Below, in pieces: positions 1-13,800 of a stretch of DNA of 64,000 nucleotides (position 1 is the stretch's first letter; every line of letters starts with the position of its first letter). Source of the stretch: Podarcis raffonei. Taxonomy: Eukaryota; Chordata; Lepidosauria; Squamata; Lacertidae. The notes under the pieces were generated by a model. The model did no database searches and was not told the DNA's origin. It saw nothing but the letters and a program-made list of their open reading frames with translations. A program made the position numbers and the translations under genes. The stretch spans positions 39,934,001-39,998,000 of the forward strand of contig NC_070614.1 in NCBI RefSeq assembly GCF_027172205.1, written 5' to 3'.

Positions 1-147
1 GCACATGCGCAAAGCACGATTTAGAGCTTCTGCGCATGCGCAACCGCCGAAACCCGGAAGTAACCCGTTCTGGTACTTCTGGGTTTTGGCGGTCTGCAAC
101 CCGAAAAGATGCAACCTGAATTGGCTGTAATCTGAGGCCTGACTGTA
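1..147. mobile_element. Tigger-like MITE, right-hand part
   Basis: The left part is cut by the window edge. The body holds repeated GCGCATGCGC motifs and short CCCGGAAGTA/TACTTCTGGGT palindromes. It ends in GAGGCCTGACTG followed by TA, the dinucleotide target of Tc1/mariner-Tigger elements. Confidence 0.45.
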
Positions 148-733
148 CATAGGGCTTTCTGCCCTACTGCAATGGACATTCCAATCTCCCTGTCTTTCTC
201 TCCCCTTTTCTCTCACCTGTAAAGCGCATCTCCAGTACAAAGGGACCCCCAACCCTACCCCTGACATCGTGGCCCCAGGCTAACCATACGCATGTGATAT
301 CCACACATCGAGTGTGCATGCTTGTAAACCAAACTGCTGGGCCCGCCCCTGACATCATGTTCTGGGCTAGCCCTGCCCACAAGATCCGTGCAAGGAGCAT
401 GGACCCCTGTGTGTCTTGCATGCTGGTTCCTGTACACTCACAGATCTCCGCACTCAACGCTCCGCTACTGGGACCGGCAATGTGGCTCTGCTCCTATTAC
501 AACACGTGTGAGTATCCTCTGTGTGTATAGAGTGTGAACAGCGGATCAGGTATGAGCAATGTAATGGAACTGGAGAACAAATTCCTTTGGCCTGGAGTTA
601 GTTGACAAGCTGCTAAGAGGCCCAGAAGCCATTTCAGCCCCAGCCACCTCAAGCCTTGGTCTCATCGACAGCTGCCACTTCCGCCACCAATGAGTTCTGG
701 CGTTGATATTCCCTCCACCACCTGTCCAGCTCC
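148..733. other. Downstream flank / presumed 3' UTR of BICDL2
   Basis: No coding exon, poly(A) signal on the minus strand or recognisable repeat end was found. Nearest the stop codon the DNA is probably 3' UTR. Confidence 0.4.
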
Positions 734-1787
734 TCAGCTTTTCCGGAAGAGTGAGAAGAAGCCAGTGCCGTTGGGGATGCTGGTGCCTCGGCGAAAGAAA
801 GGAGGGTTCTTGCCTTCCGCCGGGCTTCTAGGCGACGAAGCGATGGGGTGGGTCTCTTCCTGGTGCTTCTGCAGCAGTTGCTGGTGAATGATATACTGAA
901 TATCATCCTGTGTGGCAGGAAAGAAAAGAAAAGAGGATGTAACCACAACAGTGCTCCTAAATTGTGAATTTGTCTATTCCTCTTTTAAAGCCATCCAAAT
1001 TGGTGGCCTTCCTTACATCATTCCACAGTTTCGCTAGGCGCTGTGTGAAGAAATGCTTCCCTTTTTCCTGCCCTGAATCTCCCACTGTGCAGCCTCATCG
1101 GATGGCCTCAAGTTCTAACATTATGAGAGAGGAAGAAAAACATCTCTCCTTTCTTCTAAGCTTAAAGAGCCCCATACGTTTTAACTTTTCCTCATGGGGG
1201 CAGTGGCTTCAGCCCCTCGGTTGCCCTTTTCCGGCTCTACAATATCCTTTTTGAGGCAAGGTGATCAGGTTTGTGAGCCTGATGGCACTAGAGGCTCTTC
1301 CCCTCTTTTAATTGATGTGAGCTGCTTTGGGAGACAATCGTTGTCTGAAAAAATGGGACAAAGACCCCATAAACAAATAAATACATTTTTGTGTTTGCTA
1401 CCCTCTTCTTCTTATTCGACATCTCCCAGCTGCTGCTGCTACTTCTCCTCCTCTTCTTACCCTGTCATGGTCTCTTTCCCTTCCTTTCTTTTTGGTCCCT
1501 GTTCAGAACTGGAATGAATCCATAAAGCAAACTTGGAACAAATTGTGAATGCAGGGAGAGAATCAGAAATTCTCACGCTCATCCCATTTGTGTCACTGCG
1601 CAGATCTGGAATTTATTAAGCACGGCAGGAGCCAAAAAGCTGTTGTCTGACTTGCAGTTTGGGATTTAAAAAATGTTGTGTTTGCTACTATGAAGTTCCC
1701 TTTGCCCTTTTGGCTGCTTCCTTCGGCTTCCAGCATATAAACTGGAAGGACAATTGGTGCAGTTTAAAATGTTCTGGGTTAAATTTC

Positions 1788-1839
<52 letters not shown>

Positions 1840-4800
1840 TCTGGTGTTTTTTCTTACTCACTTGCCAAGCTTCCAGCTCCTGGGAAAGGGCCATCTTCTG
1901 GCGAATGACACGCAATAGCTGCTGGCTCATGGAATCCCGTTCCAGGGAGACTTTTGCCAGTTCCAACTCCATCTCGCCTTTCCTGATAAGACAGCAGATA
2001 GAGACATACACAAAAAGATAAATAAGGCTGCAAGCCTGACCACGTCTACTCAGTGAATTCACTGGGTGCTTTCAGATGGTCTGTTTACTGATCATTCATT
2101 CTGATTTGGTTTGGGGGAGGTTAGACGATGTTGCATCACAGCAAGTGTTATCCCACAATTTCCAGCTCATTTTCCCTTTGCTTACCCTATTGCAAAAGCC
2201 CTGACATTTTCGGGAAGTGAGTTTGTTGTGCAAGCCCTTCCAATCACCTTGGAATTTCCCAGTTAAGTGATTGAATCCCACCCCAAAATAGTGACTGTCT
2301 GGAAATGCCCTTACTCCCAGGTAAGTGGGGTTAGGATCACAGCCTCGTACATTACAAGGTCCTCCAGGTTGTCACTGTTTCATGGGAGGGATTCAAGCAC
2401 ATACCATACATCTGCCTAGCTAAAGTGGGTTAAAGGACCTCGCCACCCACAGCACAAGCAATCCAGTTTAAAATAAGAATTAAACTTTTTGCTGTTTGGA
2501 AAGTGACAGAGAAATGCACTGAGAAGTGTGGGATGAATGAACGATCAACTAACAGGAAGACGTGTAAACATCCCACAAGCAAACCAGAAAGCACGTTCAT
2601 TGTCGAATAATCACCCCATAAACAAATCAGGATAAATGCTCAATAAGGACTGGATATACTATCGAACCTCTGCGCAAGCTTTGTGCAAGCAAATCAGGAT
2701 GAAGGCTCAGTAATTAAGGAACAGTTTTACATGCAGTTCCCAGTTCAGCCTGAAGATGTCACAATTCCATGGTTTAAAAACTTTCCCCTTCCCTGTTGCC
2801 TGCAGAGGGGGTGGGGGTAATCCATGGAGCCCTTCATCAATGGCTGCCGGACTGGACTTTCATGACTCTGCCGCCATTTACGATCAGCCCTTAAACTGGG
2901 CAGCTGTAAAGGAGTGTTCTTAGTGCTCCAAGGCAGATTCTCAAATTACAGGAGGAATGGAGGGACCCTGCATAAATGGAATGAGTGTTCTAGGAGGTTC
3001 CCAGAATCCTCTCTGGCTCACAGGGGTTACAATAGCAGACATAGAGGGTTTTCCTCTGAAGAAAGGGTTTCCTGGAGCTAGAACATTCGCTTTAAAACAC
3101 TGCAGAAGAGAAATGCATACAGCTGTGAACCGATTCAGATCATTTGAGTTAATTCCCTGCCTTTAAGGTTACTCATTAACCTGCGGGAGTAAACATTGCA
3201 GCCTCTCAAACAGTAGGTATTTTGAGGATATTTAACGAAGGCGGCAGGTTTACTCCGGGACCGAAACTGCTGCTCTGATTTGTTTGCAGGGAGGTTATGC
3301 GATGTTGTGTTGTTATCCCACACTTTCGAGTGCAATTTCCCATCACTTCCTTTATCACACACACAAAAATCCAAATTTATAGCGAAGCAGGTTTGCTGTG
3401 CAAGAGCACCAAATCAATAGCACCAGTCTGGAAACGCCCTGAATTACACTGCCCAAAAAACAGGTGGCGGTGCTTGAAAGACTGAGCATCTGCCTTGTGT
3501 GCAGAAGGCAATATCTAATTCCTCTAGACAGAGGGCTTCTGACAGTCATAGTAGACCAAGGTTTCCCAAATTTGGGTCTCCAGCTGTTTTAAGACTACAA
3601 TTCCTATCATCCCTGACCACTGGTCCTGCTAACTAGGGATGATGGGAGTTGTAGTCCAAAAACAGCTGGAGGCCCTGAAGTAGATGATACTGAACTAGAT
3701 GAGCCTGTGGTCTGACTCAATAGAAAACAGCTTCCTATGCTCCTTTGAATTATAGGGTAACTTGTTCGGTTTTCTTATTTTTTGTGACCATCCCTTTAAA
3801 GGTTTTTAGAAGAGAACTGAGTGTTTGGGAGAGACAATTTGACAGAAGCTGGAGAGCCTCAGGTACTTTCTGCCTCCCCCTCACTTCACCACCCCCATAA
3901 TTTGATCACTGATGAAGGAAGAAGCCATTATGAATAAGATGTTCTGTGGCTGGTACTATGGTTCAAAAAAGCAGCAGAGATAAATATATATCTTACATAT
4001 AATAAAAAGGTAAGGCTGTCGTCAAGTGGCAGTTCACGTGTCTGCCAACAGGTAGCACTGCGAACTGATGACAGATTTCTGAGAGTTGCTGGGCCCATGA
4101 TGGAGGGAGATGGAAGCAAGCAGGCATAAATGGAGGGAGGTGGTTTTGGCAAGATTTAAGAGATGGGGGAGATTGGCTAGTGGGGCAGGATGAGGGGCAA
4201 AGTGAGCAGGGGCACAGCGCCTAGGAGGCATGTATATGTGTGTGCCCATATATACATTTATACACACACAGAGAGAGAATAAATATGCAATCAACTCACT
4301 TTATTATAGCCTCATCTCGATCTATTATGGCTAATTTCAGTGCTTCGTCCCGGTTGCTCTCTTGATACAGGCGCCTCTGGCTCTCGATCTCAGTCTTTAA
4401 ATTGCAGAGTTCTACATACTGTAGTGTAATCTGAAAATGGGAAAATAAATTTTAAAAATGCTTTTTAGAAGGAAAATCATGCCACTCCACAATGTAGCAT
4501 CCTCAGGTGGGGAAAGCACAGCACACACTACCTGATCCTGAAGTTTCATGATCTCTGCTTCTTTCTGTCTCAGCAGATCCTGTTCCTGGTGACTCAGAGC
4601 TGACACCCGTTTGGCATAGTCAATTCCTTCCTCTTCCAGCCTCTTTGAGGGGTGTTTTGCCACTGTGGGGGTATGACAGGAGCCATTGCAGGTGCCGTTG
4701 GCCATCAGCTAAAGCAGACAAAGAAATCCAAACACATACCCATAAACCAACGAGATCTCAATGACACTAGGACGCAGCTGACTCTAAGGTGAGTCACAGC

Positions 4801-7800
4801 AGTTGCTTATAAAGGACAGTAAGTCTTCAAATGCCCAGAACATATTTTCATGGAAATTCTTCATATAGCACAAACCTCCCATCTGTGTGACTCTGGACAT
4901 GTGACTTAAGGTTGCAAACCTATGCAGGTTTGCCTGAGAGTAAGTACCATTGTACACATGTTCGCTGGATTGCAGTGTAACTGAGCTTAATTGCAGCACT
5001 GCAAAACAGAAGCCATGTACATATTTAGAACTGAGAAATGTTTTTGAAGTGCATTGTGCAGCACAGTTCTATACATGTCTAGTCACTGAATTCAATCTCA
5101 CTGAATTCAACAGAACTTACTCCCAAGTAAGTGTGCATAGGTTTGTACCCTTAAATCACTGGTGAACTGATTCATGAACACAATGCTTTTACACATTTGT
5201 GGGGTTTTTTAAAAACCCTTCTTCTTTTTTAGGTTTTTTTAAAAAAATTCCAGCCATGAGATAAACTTTACATATTGCTTGTATTCTTGTGGAATAGTAA
5301 GGAATGTCAGAGAATTCTGGCAGAAATGGGAGCAGAAATTGCCAATGTTTGCTCATTCATCTCATGTTCACAACAGAAATGAATTCGGTGAAGACCATTG
5401 GCTGTTGTTTTCAATCCACAAACTATATGCAACTGAAAACACTCCCCCCCCCACCATGTGATGCATTTCCTTTGCCCTGAAAGGAATGGTGTGGAATAGC
5501 GTAACAATAATGTGATCAAATATGTAAAATTCTGCCATAGCCAACAGCAAGATGAATAACCTGGGTTTTGTTGGAAGTCGAACTGCAGTGAAAAAGAAAC
5601 AGCGCTTACATCCCTACTTGTGGTAAGACATAAAGGTGTACTATAAATATTCCTCTCCAGCAGTGAGTGGGAGCAGCAAGTCATAATTATTGGCTTACCT
5701 CTGTGTCCAAACCAGGGTGGTTTCATGGTTTGTTTTACTTGAAACAAACCACAGTCTGAAGCCAAAGTTTGTTCTTGGCTCAACAAAGCACAACCCCTAC
5801 AGGTTGGACATAAAGCTAAGCCAAGGATCACTGGTTAGAAGGGAGCTGTGAAGTGGGAGATTTGTTTAAGAACACAAGAACAGCTCCGCTAGATCAGACC
5901 AAAGGATCATTTAGTCCAAAATCCTGAGCTCACAGTAGCCATAAGCAGGACTTGAGCACAAGAGCCCTCTCTCTCCCCTCCTGCAGTTTCCAGAAACTAG
6001 TATTCAGAGGGATAGGGCTATATCCAGTTCTAGTCCTACTAGAACACAAGTTAATGAACATGGCTAACTTAGAGTCATCGGTTTTAATGGGTCTACTTTG
6101 AGGAGAACCAGCATTAGCTACAACTCTTGTTTGTTTGTTTTTTTTAAATTGCGCAATGTAATTCTGTACATGTTCCACTGAGCCCATAAACTGTGTATTA
6201 TCATACTATGAAAACACAGCCTTCCCCCCACTTATAAATCTAACAGCATCCTCAACTAAGCATTTTGGAGTGGAGGGGGAGGATATAATTTGCACTTAAA
6301 TGTGAATTCCTCCTCCCATCCACTTAAAAAACAGCAACTCTGCTTCGTTCTGGATTGCAAGCATTATTCCCCCCCCCAAACTTAGTACAAAAAAGAAAAA
6401 GAAAAGATAGTATGCTTCAGTCTTTCCAAAAATACATATTTTTGAATTTGCGCTGTGTGGGAAAGACTGGTGGAGAATCAGGTATGCCCAGCAGTGTACA
6501 TTTCCCAAATTGGCACATGGAGAGCAATCTTCTTTAGGCATTGGAAACTTTGCCCGTGACACAAACAGGTGAACTTAGATGCCCCTCCACCACCGCTTCC
6601 TTCCTCCCGTACCTTAGGAGCCTTCCCGGGCGCTCCAGGAGCATCCTCCAAGCTACTTTCGATCTCAGACTGGATGGAGGTGACGGAAGTGTCCAAATCG
6701 TGCAGGCGGATCTCCTCCTTCATCTCCTTGACCTGATGCTGGAGGCGACGGCTGGAGGCCCGGAGCTCCTCAGCTTCCACTTCGACCTGCTGCATCTTGG
6801 GAGGAGAAACAGGAAGTGGGTACGGAGGAGCACGAAAACAACGTGCTTCTGTGAGGGGCACCTACCAATGAGTCCTTCTCTTCCTCATTCTCTGCATTAA
6901 CCACGAAAACGCCTTCCTCATTCTCTTACACACAAGCCACGTGTCCCTCGTCTTTGTTTTCAGTTGACTGTCCCCAAGGGTGAGGAAATTTCCCCAGCCA
7001 GAGAGCCGCCTTTCCTTTTTAGGCAATCTCCTGAGGGCCACAGGCCAGTGGAGGACGAGGGGCCTGGAGCAAAAGTCGGTGGGGCAATGAATGTCTACGT
7101 CAACCTTTGTGCGCTAGGATTTTTTCGGCTCACACTCAAACATCTCACTCTAGCCTCCATCCAGACAAGCGAGAGGCATTACCAGGACAAGCATAGGGTG
7201 GAAACCATCAGGGTGTGGTTTGAGGAGAGTTCCAGGGGCCACCCCTGCCCATGTCTCCCATTTTCACCCTTGAGCCTCAATGAGCCCCTTGCTTAGTAAT
7301 TACCCGCAGCTCCTTCTCTCGGCTCTCGTTACGGAGGAGGAGGAGGTTGTTGTGCAGTGTGTCTACCAGCGCCTGGATCGATTCGTTCTCCTCCCGCAGC
7401 TGATGGGTCTGCTTCTCCAGATCTCGCTTCCGCTCTTGTAACATAAGGTTCTAGGGAAAAGGAATGTGCATGAAAGCAAATAAAATGGTCGGAGCTACGC
7501 CCCAGATCTTCAGTCCCAGATGAACCACCAAGTGGTTGTGGTTCAGAGCTAGCACCTCCCAGGGGGTTCCTGTGTCCTATTCTGTTGGGCCAGGTTAGCG
7601 GGGCATTTTCCTGCCAAAGAAGGGATATAAAAATAAAAGATTTGTGGAGCTAGAAGGGACCACAAGGGTCATCTAGTCTAGCCCCTTGCAATGAGGGAAT
7701 CTTTCACCCAACGTGGGGCTCGAACCCACAACTCTGGGATTAAGAGTTTCATGCTTTACTGACTGAGCTATCTATCCATCCCACTCCCTACCCTTAGAAA

Positions 7801-10800
7801 AAAACACATAATAACAGCAAATCATATAAATGCCACCCTTTAATGGCACACAAAATGGCCCACATCTCAAGGAAGCCATTTTGCTATCATAATGGCAGGG
7901 TGAGGCTGGGTGGCAGCATGTAACTCCACAGCAAGGGGTTGCCTCCAACATTAATGGTACGCTGAGCAAATCCATTGAAACAAATGGAGGTAACTGCCCA
8001 TTAGTTTCAATATGTCCATTTAGTTGGATGCCAACCGCTTTCTGTGAGTGTATGCAGAACGTCCTTTTGCTCAGGTGACCCAAGTAGCCACAAGCAGCCA
8101 CAGCTAGCCCCCTGCACAACAAGGACTCAGGTGTGGGAAATCGAGGAGGGCTTCTGTGAACAACAAGGCCCAGCATCATTTCAAAAACTAAGGACTGGGA
8201 TTTTGGCCACCATTGTCTTATTCCATGGTAAAGCCACAAGTCTCAGCTTCAGAGACAGCTTCTTGAAGAGGGCTAGAGGGGGAAACATAGTATTTCCCTG
8301 TTCCCCAGTGCCTTCCTTGCCCCATCTGCCAGTTTGAAGATCTCCTGTCTTACCTCAGCCTGCAGGCTTTGTGCCCGGGCCGCGTGTTCAGCACTGCTAA
8401 GGGACAAGGTCCGATGCTCCCCGCGTAACAAGCCCAGTTCTTCCTGCAGCCGCTGCTCCAGGTGTGTGAACTGTGGAGTGGTTGACATGTGTTAGGTTTC
8501 GGTTTGGCAAAAAACTGACACTTCAACCTGTTTTTCGGCACTAGACCTCAGTCCTCGGCTGTGATGAAGTAGAATCTGCACCTGAGCCTATGTATGGCGC
8601 ACATTCACCTTCACCACCAAATATTCAGTCTGAGTGGTATGTATACAGTGACATGAGAGAAGAGAATGCCACTGAACATATGCAGAGTGCCTTCCCTTCG
8701 GGCTAAGAGCTCTTTTTCCTCTGGTATGACGTTTGCAGCAAAGCCCCACACCTCTGTGACCTGTGCACTATATTCTCCTCTGCCCAGGCTCCCCTAAGCA
8801 TGCTGAGGATGAGAGACCTGAAGTTTAAAGGAAAACACATCCTTGAAGTTGTAGTAATGTATTTTATTATAATGAAGTTTTCTTGTATTTTGCAAGCTGC
8901 CTTAGATACCAACAATGGCAAAAACCATACCCCACAAGTGTCCTGGGGAAAACTGAGACATCCCTTTTTTTATTGTGCACTGCTCCAAAATGCATGATTT
9001 TGGTTGCAGTGCCCCCAAAAAGCACCTTTTAAAAGGGGAAACTGTGGCCCGAAATCATGTGAGATCACAGCAACCAACATGGCAGCTGTGCTCTCATGAT
9101 AAAAAACGGAAGATGGTGTCCAGGAAGATGGAGTCAGGGATTTTGGCTTCAAAGTGTTGGAGGGTATGAGAAACGTAGAATATACCTTTAAAAACAAAGA
9201 AGAGCTACCAGATTTGGTGATGATGTTTCCTGGGAGCCAGTTTCCAGAACAATGTAGGCTGCTATCCTAACCCTACACACCTGGGAATAAGCCTTGGTTG
9301 CATTCAATTGGACTAACTTCTGATCAGACATAGTTAGTATTGTGCTGTTAATTGTCTGTTTCACACAACAGGAAATAGAACGCCAGAAGCTGCCTCACGC
9401 TGAGTCAGACCAGTGGTCAATCCAGATTAGGCCTGTCTGCATCAGGCATTAGGCTGGTGTGAAAGAGTTCAGTTGGTCCCTGAGGTACGCTGGACCCAAA
9501 TTGTTCAGCGTTTTGTAAATTAATACAACTTGGCTCAATAGTAAATTAACTGGGGGTTGGGGGTGAGGTGTTTTGGTGCCAATTAAGTCATGTGGACCAT
9601 GGGGGAAAAATAGCCCCGCATATCTGAGGAACAGACACCCCACCACAAACACCTATCTGCCCTAACTGGTTCTACAAGTTCCAGTAAGCATCAAAGTCAA
9701 GAGAGTGACCAATCCAGAGCCCATAAGGGCAGAAGGGAACATCCTTTTAGGGAACAGTCCCAGTGACTTTTTAAAAGTCTAATCTGGTTTCATTATTATG
9801 CACGTATCCGACTTTTGCAGCAAATAGAATACTTCGTAAGGTTTGTCTAATTTATTTGACCTCATTAGCAGCTCCTCCCCGCAGTTAGTTTCCTACATTC
9901 CTGGAAACCTGCCAGTCTGGGTGATGATGCTATGGCACTGTGATCTCAGCCCACATGGCTTGTTTGACTCAATGAATTCCTTGTTCTATTTTCGGAGTTC
10001 AAGCATGGCGTGCGCCTCTGTCCCTCCTTCTGTGGCGCTGGTGAGCTAGTATTTGCATGGAAGCAGGAAGCTGCCTTATATTCTTACCCCCTCCGAAACA
10101 ATAACAAAAGAACCCCTCTCTGCTCACAGAACATCAGCAATAGCAGGAAGCGTACAACGCTAAGACAGACCACTTCTTCCTCGCAGACTAGATCTCTGCA
10201 GGAAGGGAGTCATTGTTTTGCAGAAGTGTCCAATCTGCACCACACACAAACACCTGCCTGCATGCTGAGATTGTGCAGCTCCCGGTAAGGCTGTGACACA
10301 TGCTTTTTTCTGAATGTACACAAGATGGCAATCCAGCCTCCTGTCTGCCCCAGCTTTTCACAGGACCACCACCCCACACACTCAAACATATTCCAGGCCC
10401 CCACAAATATTTGGCTTCAATCCCCACTAGTAATTTGCATACAAGACCACGCCCACACAAACTGCAGCCATAAATCTGGACTGGTGACCATGTTCCCAAG
10501 CTTTTATCAGTGGCATGTTGGGTGAAGCATTCAACGTAACTGCCAAATTAGCATCTTCTAACCCAGTGCCCTGCAGGTGTCTTGAACAATGGCTCCCATG
10601 GAAGTCCTGTTCCAAAACATCCAGAAGGCACCAGGTTGGCTAAGGTATGCTGTGCAATGTCAGACCCTCCAAGTGTCCCTATTTTCCAGGGGCAGCCCCG
10701 GATTTACAGAAGCCGCCCCAGTTTCTGATTTGATCCCAGAATGTCCTGCTTTTCCTTAGGTAAAGGTAAAGGGACCCCTGACCATTAGGTCCAGTCGTGG

Positions 10801-13800
10801 CCGACTCTGGGATTGCGGCGCTCATCTCGCTTTATTGGCCGAGGGAGCCAGCATACAACTTCTGGGTCATGTGGCCAGTATGACTAAGCCGCTTCTGGCG
10901 AACCAGAACAGCACACAGAAACACCATTTACCTTCGCGCCAGGGCGGTACCTATTTATCTACTTGCACTTTGATGTGCTTTCGAACTGCTAGGTTGGCAG
11001 GAGCAGGGACAGAGCAATGGGAGCTCACCCCATCTTGAGGAGGACATCCCTATTTTCTTTCGATTAATGTATTAATGTTGGAGGGTATGGAGTTATGCAA
11101 CCCCCAGGCCAAGGAGATAAGTAACTAGAAAACCTTTAGAAGACACCTGAAAGCAGCCTTGTATAAGGACTTTTTTTCCTAATGTTTAATTATGTTTTTA
11201 TATATGTTGGAAGCCACCCAGAGTGATTGGGGCAACACAGAAGGAGGAGGAGGAGGAGGAGGAAGAGGAGTTTGGATTTGTTATCCCGCTTTATCACTAC
11301 CCGAAGGAGTCTCAAAGCGGCTAACAATCTCCTTTCCCTTCCTCCCCCAAAACAAACACTCTGTGAGGTGAGTGAGGCTGAGAGACTTCAGAGAAGTGTG
11401 ACTAGCCCAAGGTCACCCAGCAGTTGCATGTGGAGGTCAGATGGGTGGGGTTTAAATAATAAAATTATTATTAGTAGTAGTATGGAATAGGATATCCCTA
11501 TTTTCATCGGAGAAATGTTGCAGGGTATGCTATGTGAATTCAACAGACACAGCACTTCCCAGCATGAGGAAGCAGTTGACGAGAGCTACACCTGCGGAAT
11601 TCCTGCCCGTCACACAAATGCTAAAAAGCACAGGTTTCCCTTAGGTAAGGAAAAGGGGAAGTACCGGCCGACTTCCCAGCCGATCCCTCTTGCCTCTCTT
11701 CCCCTCACAGACCTGAGGAATCTCTGTGAGCTGCGTCTCCTTTCCCCTTACCTGACTGAGCTGCTCCACCAGGCGCTGGTTCTGCTCCGAGAGGTCCAGG
11801 ACGGCCTGCGAACTCTCCCGGCTAGTGTCCTGCTGCTCCATGCGCTTCTGCCCCAGCTGGGCGCGGACTGTGGCCAGGTCAGTCTCCAGCTCCGCCACGC
11901 GAGTCTCAAATTCAGCACTTCTGGATTCAAGGTGCAGGCGGAGTTCGTGCTTCTCTTGCTCCAGACGCTGGGAGAGGCCAGAGAGAAGAGTTAGGGACAA
12001 ATGTAGCAGGGAGCTGTGAATTTATTATTGAGTGCAAACATTTCTAAAATGCCTTTCATGCAAGGGCCCCAGGGCAGCGTCCAAAAAGCAGGGATAAAAT
12101 TATTCATATGCAATAAAAACACAGTGGCCACAGCTAAATTGTACGTGTAAAGCAGTATCACACCACTTTAAACAGTCACGGCTTCCTCCAAAGGATCCTG
12201 TGAACTATGGTTTGTTAAGGATGCTGAGAGTTTTTTGGGGGAACCCCTATTTTCCTCACAGAGCTACAATTCCCAGAGTGGTTTCACAACCAATCCTTCT
12301 TCAGGTCACATGTAAAATTCAGGTGAATTTTCATTTGATTTTTTTTTTTAATGTGGACATGAGAAGAACTGAATTTAAGATTGTGGCGGGGATGAGAAAT
12401 GGAAAGAACTTGAAACAGACAGGTTCCTCCACCCTTCTTGGCTCAATCCCAACTGATGCTATCTTTGGTGAGAAAGCCAAGTTTTGAAAGATACCAAAGA
12501 AGCCTCACTTCTGCTCTTGTGGTAACCATCAACTGAAAACCTCCCTTGCTCCACCGGTCATGGAAGGAGAGGGGGGAATCTCTCCCAAGCAAACTGAAGA
12601 ACTAAAAATACTGATTTACCTTTACAACATTTTTAATTGCTAGCAGTAACATTGACGTGACTCATAAAGTTGGCTTTATTTCTCCTGGCTTTAGCAATAT
12701 ATTTAACTGAGGCTTTATTTGCTTGCCATCACATTATATAAGTGGTGATATAGAAATTTAGTGTGTTCTACTTTTAGAGGGGTGATTGGCCAATATAAAG
12801 CCAATACTTTGGAGTGTCACGAGGTTCTATCTTGTCCCGTATGCTTTTTTTGCATGAAAAGGCTAAGGAAAGTTACCTGGAACTTTGGCTGAAGTCACTA
12901 TCCAGAGGACACTCAGCTTTACTTTGTTTTTCCTTCTGCTAATCCCAGGAAAGCTCTTGAACTGGTGTCTGGAGGTTTGGGGGTCCCACAGACCCCTTCA
13001 GTGCAGGACTTTTTGGAAAGCTCTGAAGATCCATCTGTTTTCTTTGGCCTTCTCACAGAGTGTACTTGTTGGATTGATAGTCATATATTGTTACCGGGTT
13101 TAACATTTTAGGGCTGGTTGTTGCTTCATACTTTATCGCTGGTTTTATTTATAAAATACGTTGTGCTATATTGTACTCTGTTTTTATCTTGTAAGCAATC
13201 TCAAGAGGACTTGGGCCCTTAAAGGTAGTCTAAAGATATCTATATGGGTTTGTGGATCCAGAACTCCCCTAAATTCTTGGACCAAACAAGTGTTAAAAGC
13301 TGAACCGGGCTAGTTTCGCCCTCAGGTAATCGCCTGGGAGAGGAGCCATTAAGAAAACAAATGAAAGGTGATGAGCCGTTAAGAAAGCAAAGAGAAGGTG
13401 GGGCCCCTCCTTCAACTCTTAAGATAGTTGGAAGGACAAAAGCCAGAGTTTTTAGGGTTGGCTGTGATGTGACCCAGGGGGGAAAGGTTGTAGGTTGGAA
13501 AAAGCAGAGAGAGAACATGCTGTTGGATTTCTGCTTGAAACCAAGACCATGGCAGTAACAAGACCCTTTTGGGGTGTTGATGCTGTGGGCCCCTCCATTG
13601 TAGGCTCAGGTTGTATATATGCGGAAATAAACCACATATCATAAAAACACCACAGTCTCCGCTATGCCTCATTCCCAAATGAAACACCAACCCTGGATAA
13701 GTGCACAGAACCCCTAGAATGTGGCTTGGAGATGGGGGTGGCCTGCAACAATATTTTAAATTACATAACAGCAACTATATGCTGTATTGTAAGGTAAAGG

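Noticed and set aside
1659-2062. Frames over the TG repeat near 1800
   Set aside because: Plus-strand frame is repeat-derived; on the minus strand only 1982-1862 is coding, bounded by splice sites.
7690-7772. Possible tRNA gene near 7700
   Set aside because: A and B boxes are present, but the acceptor stem does not close and a CR1 tail follows; it is a SINE head.
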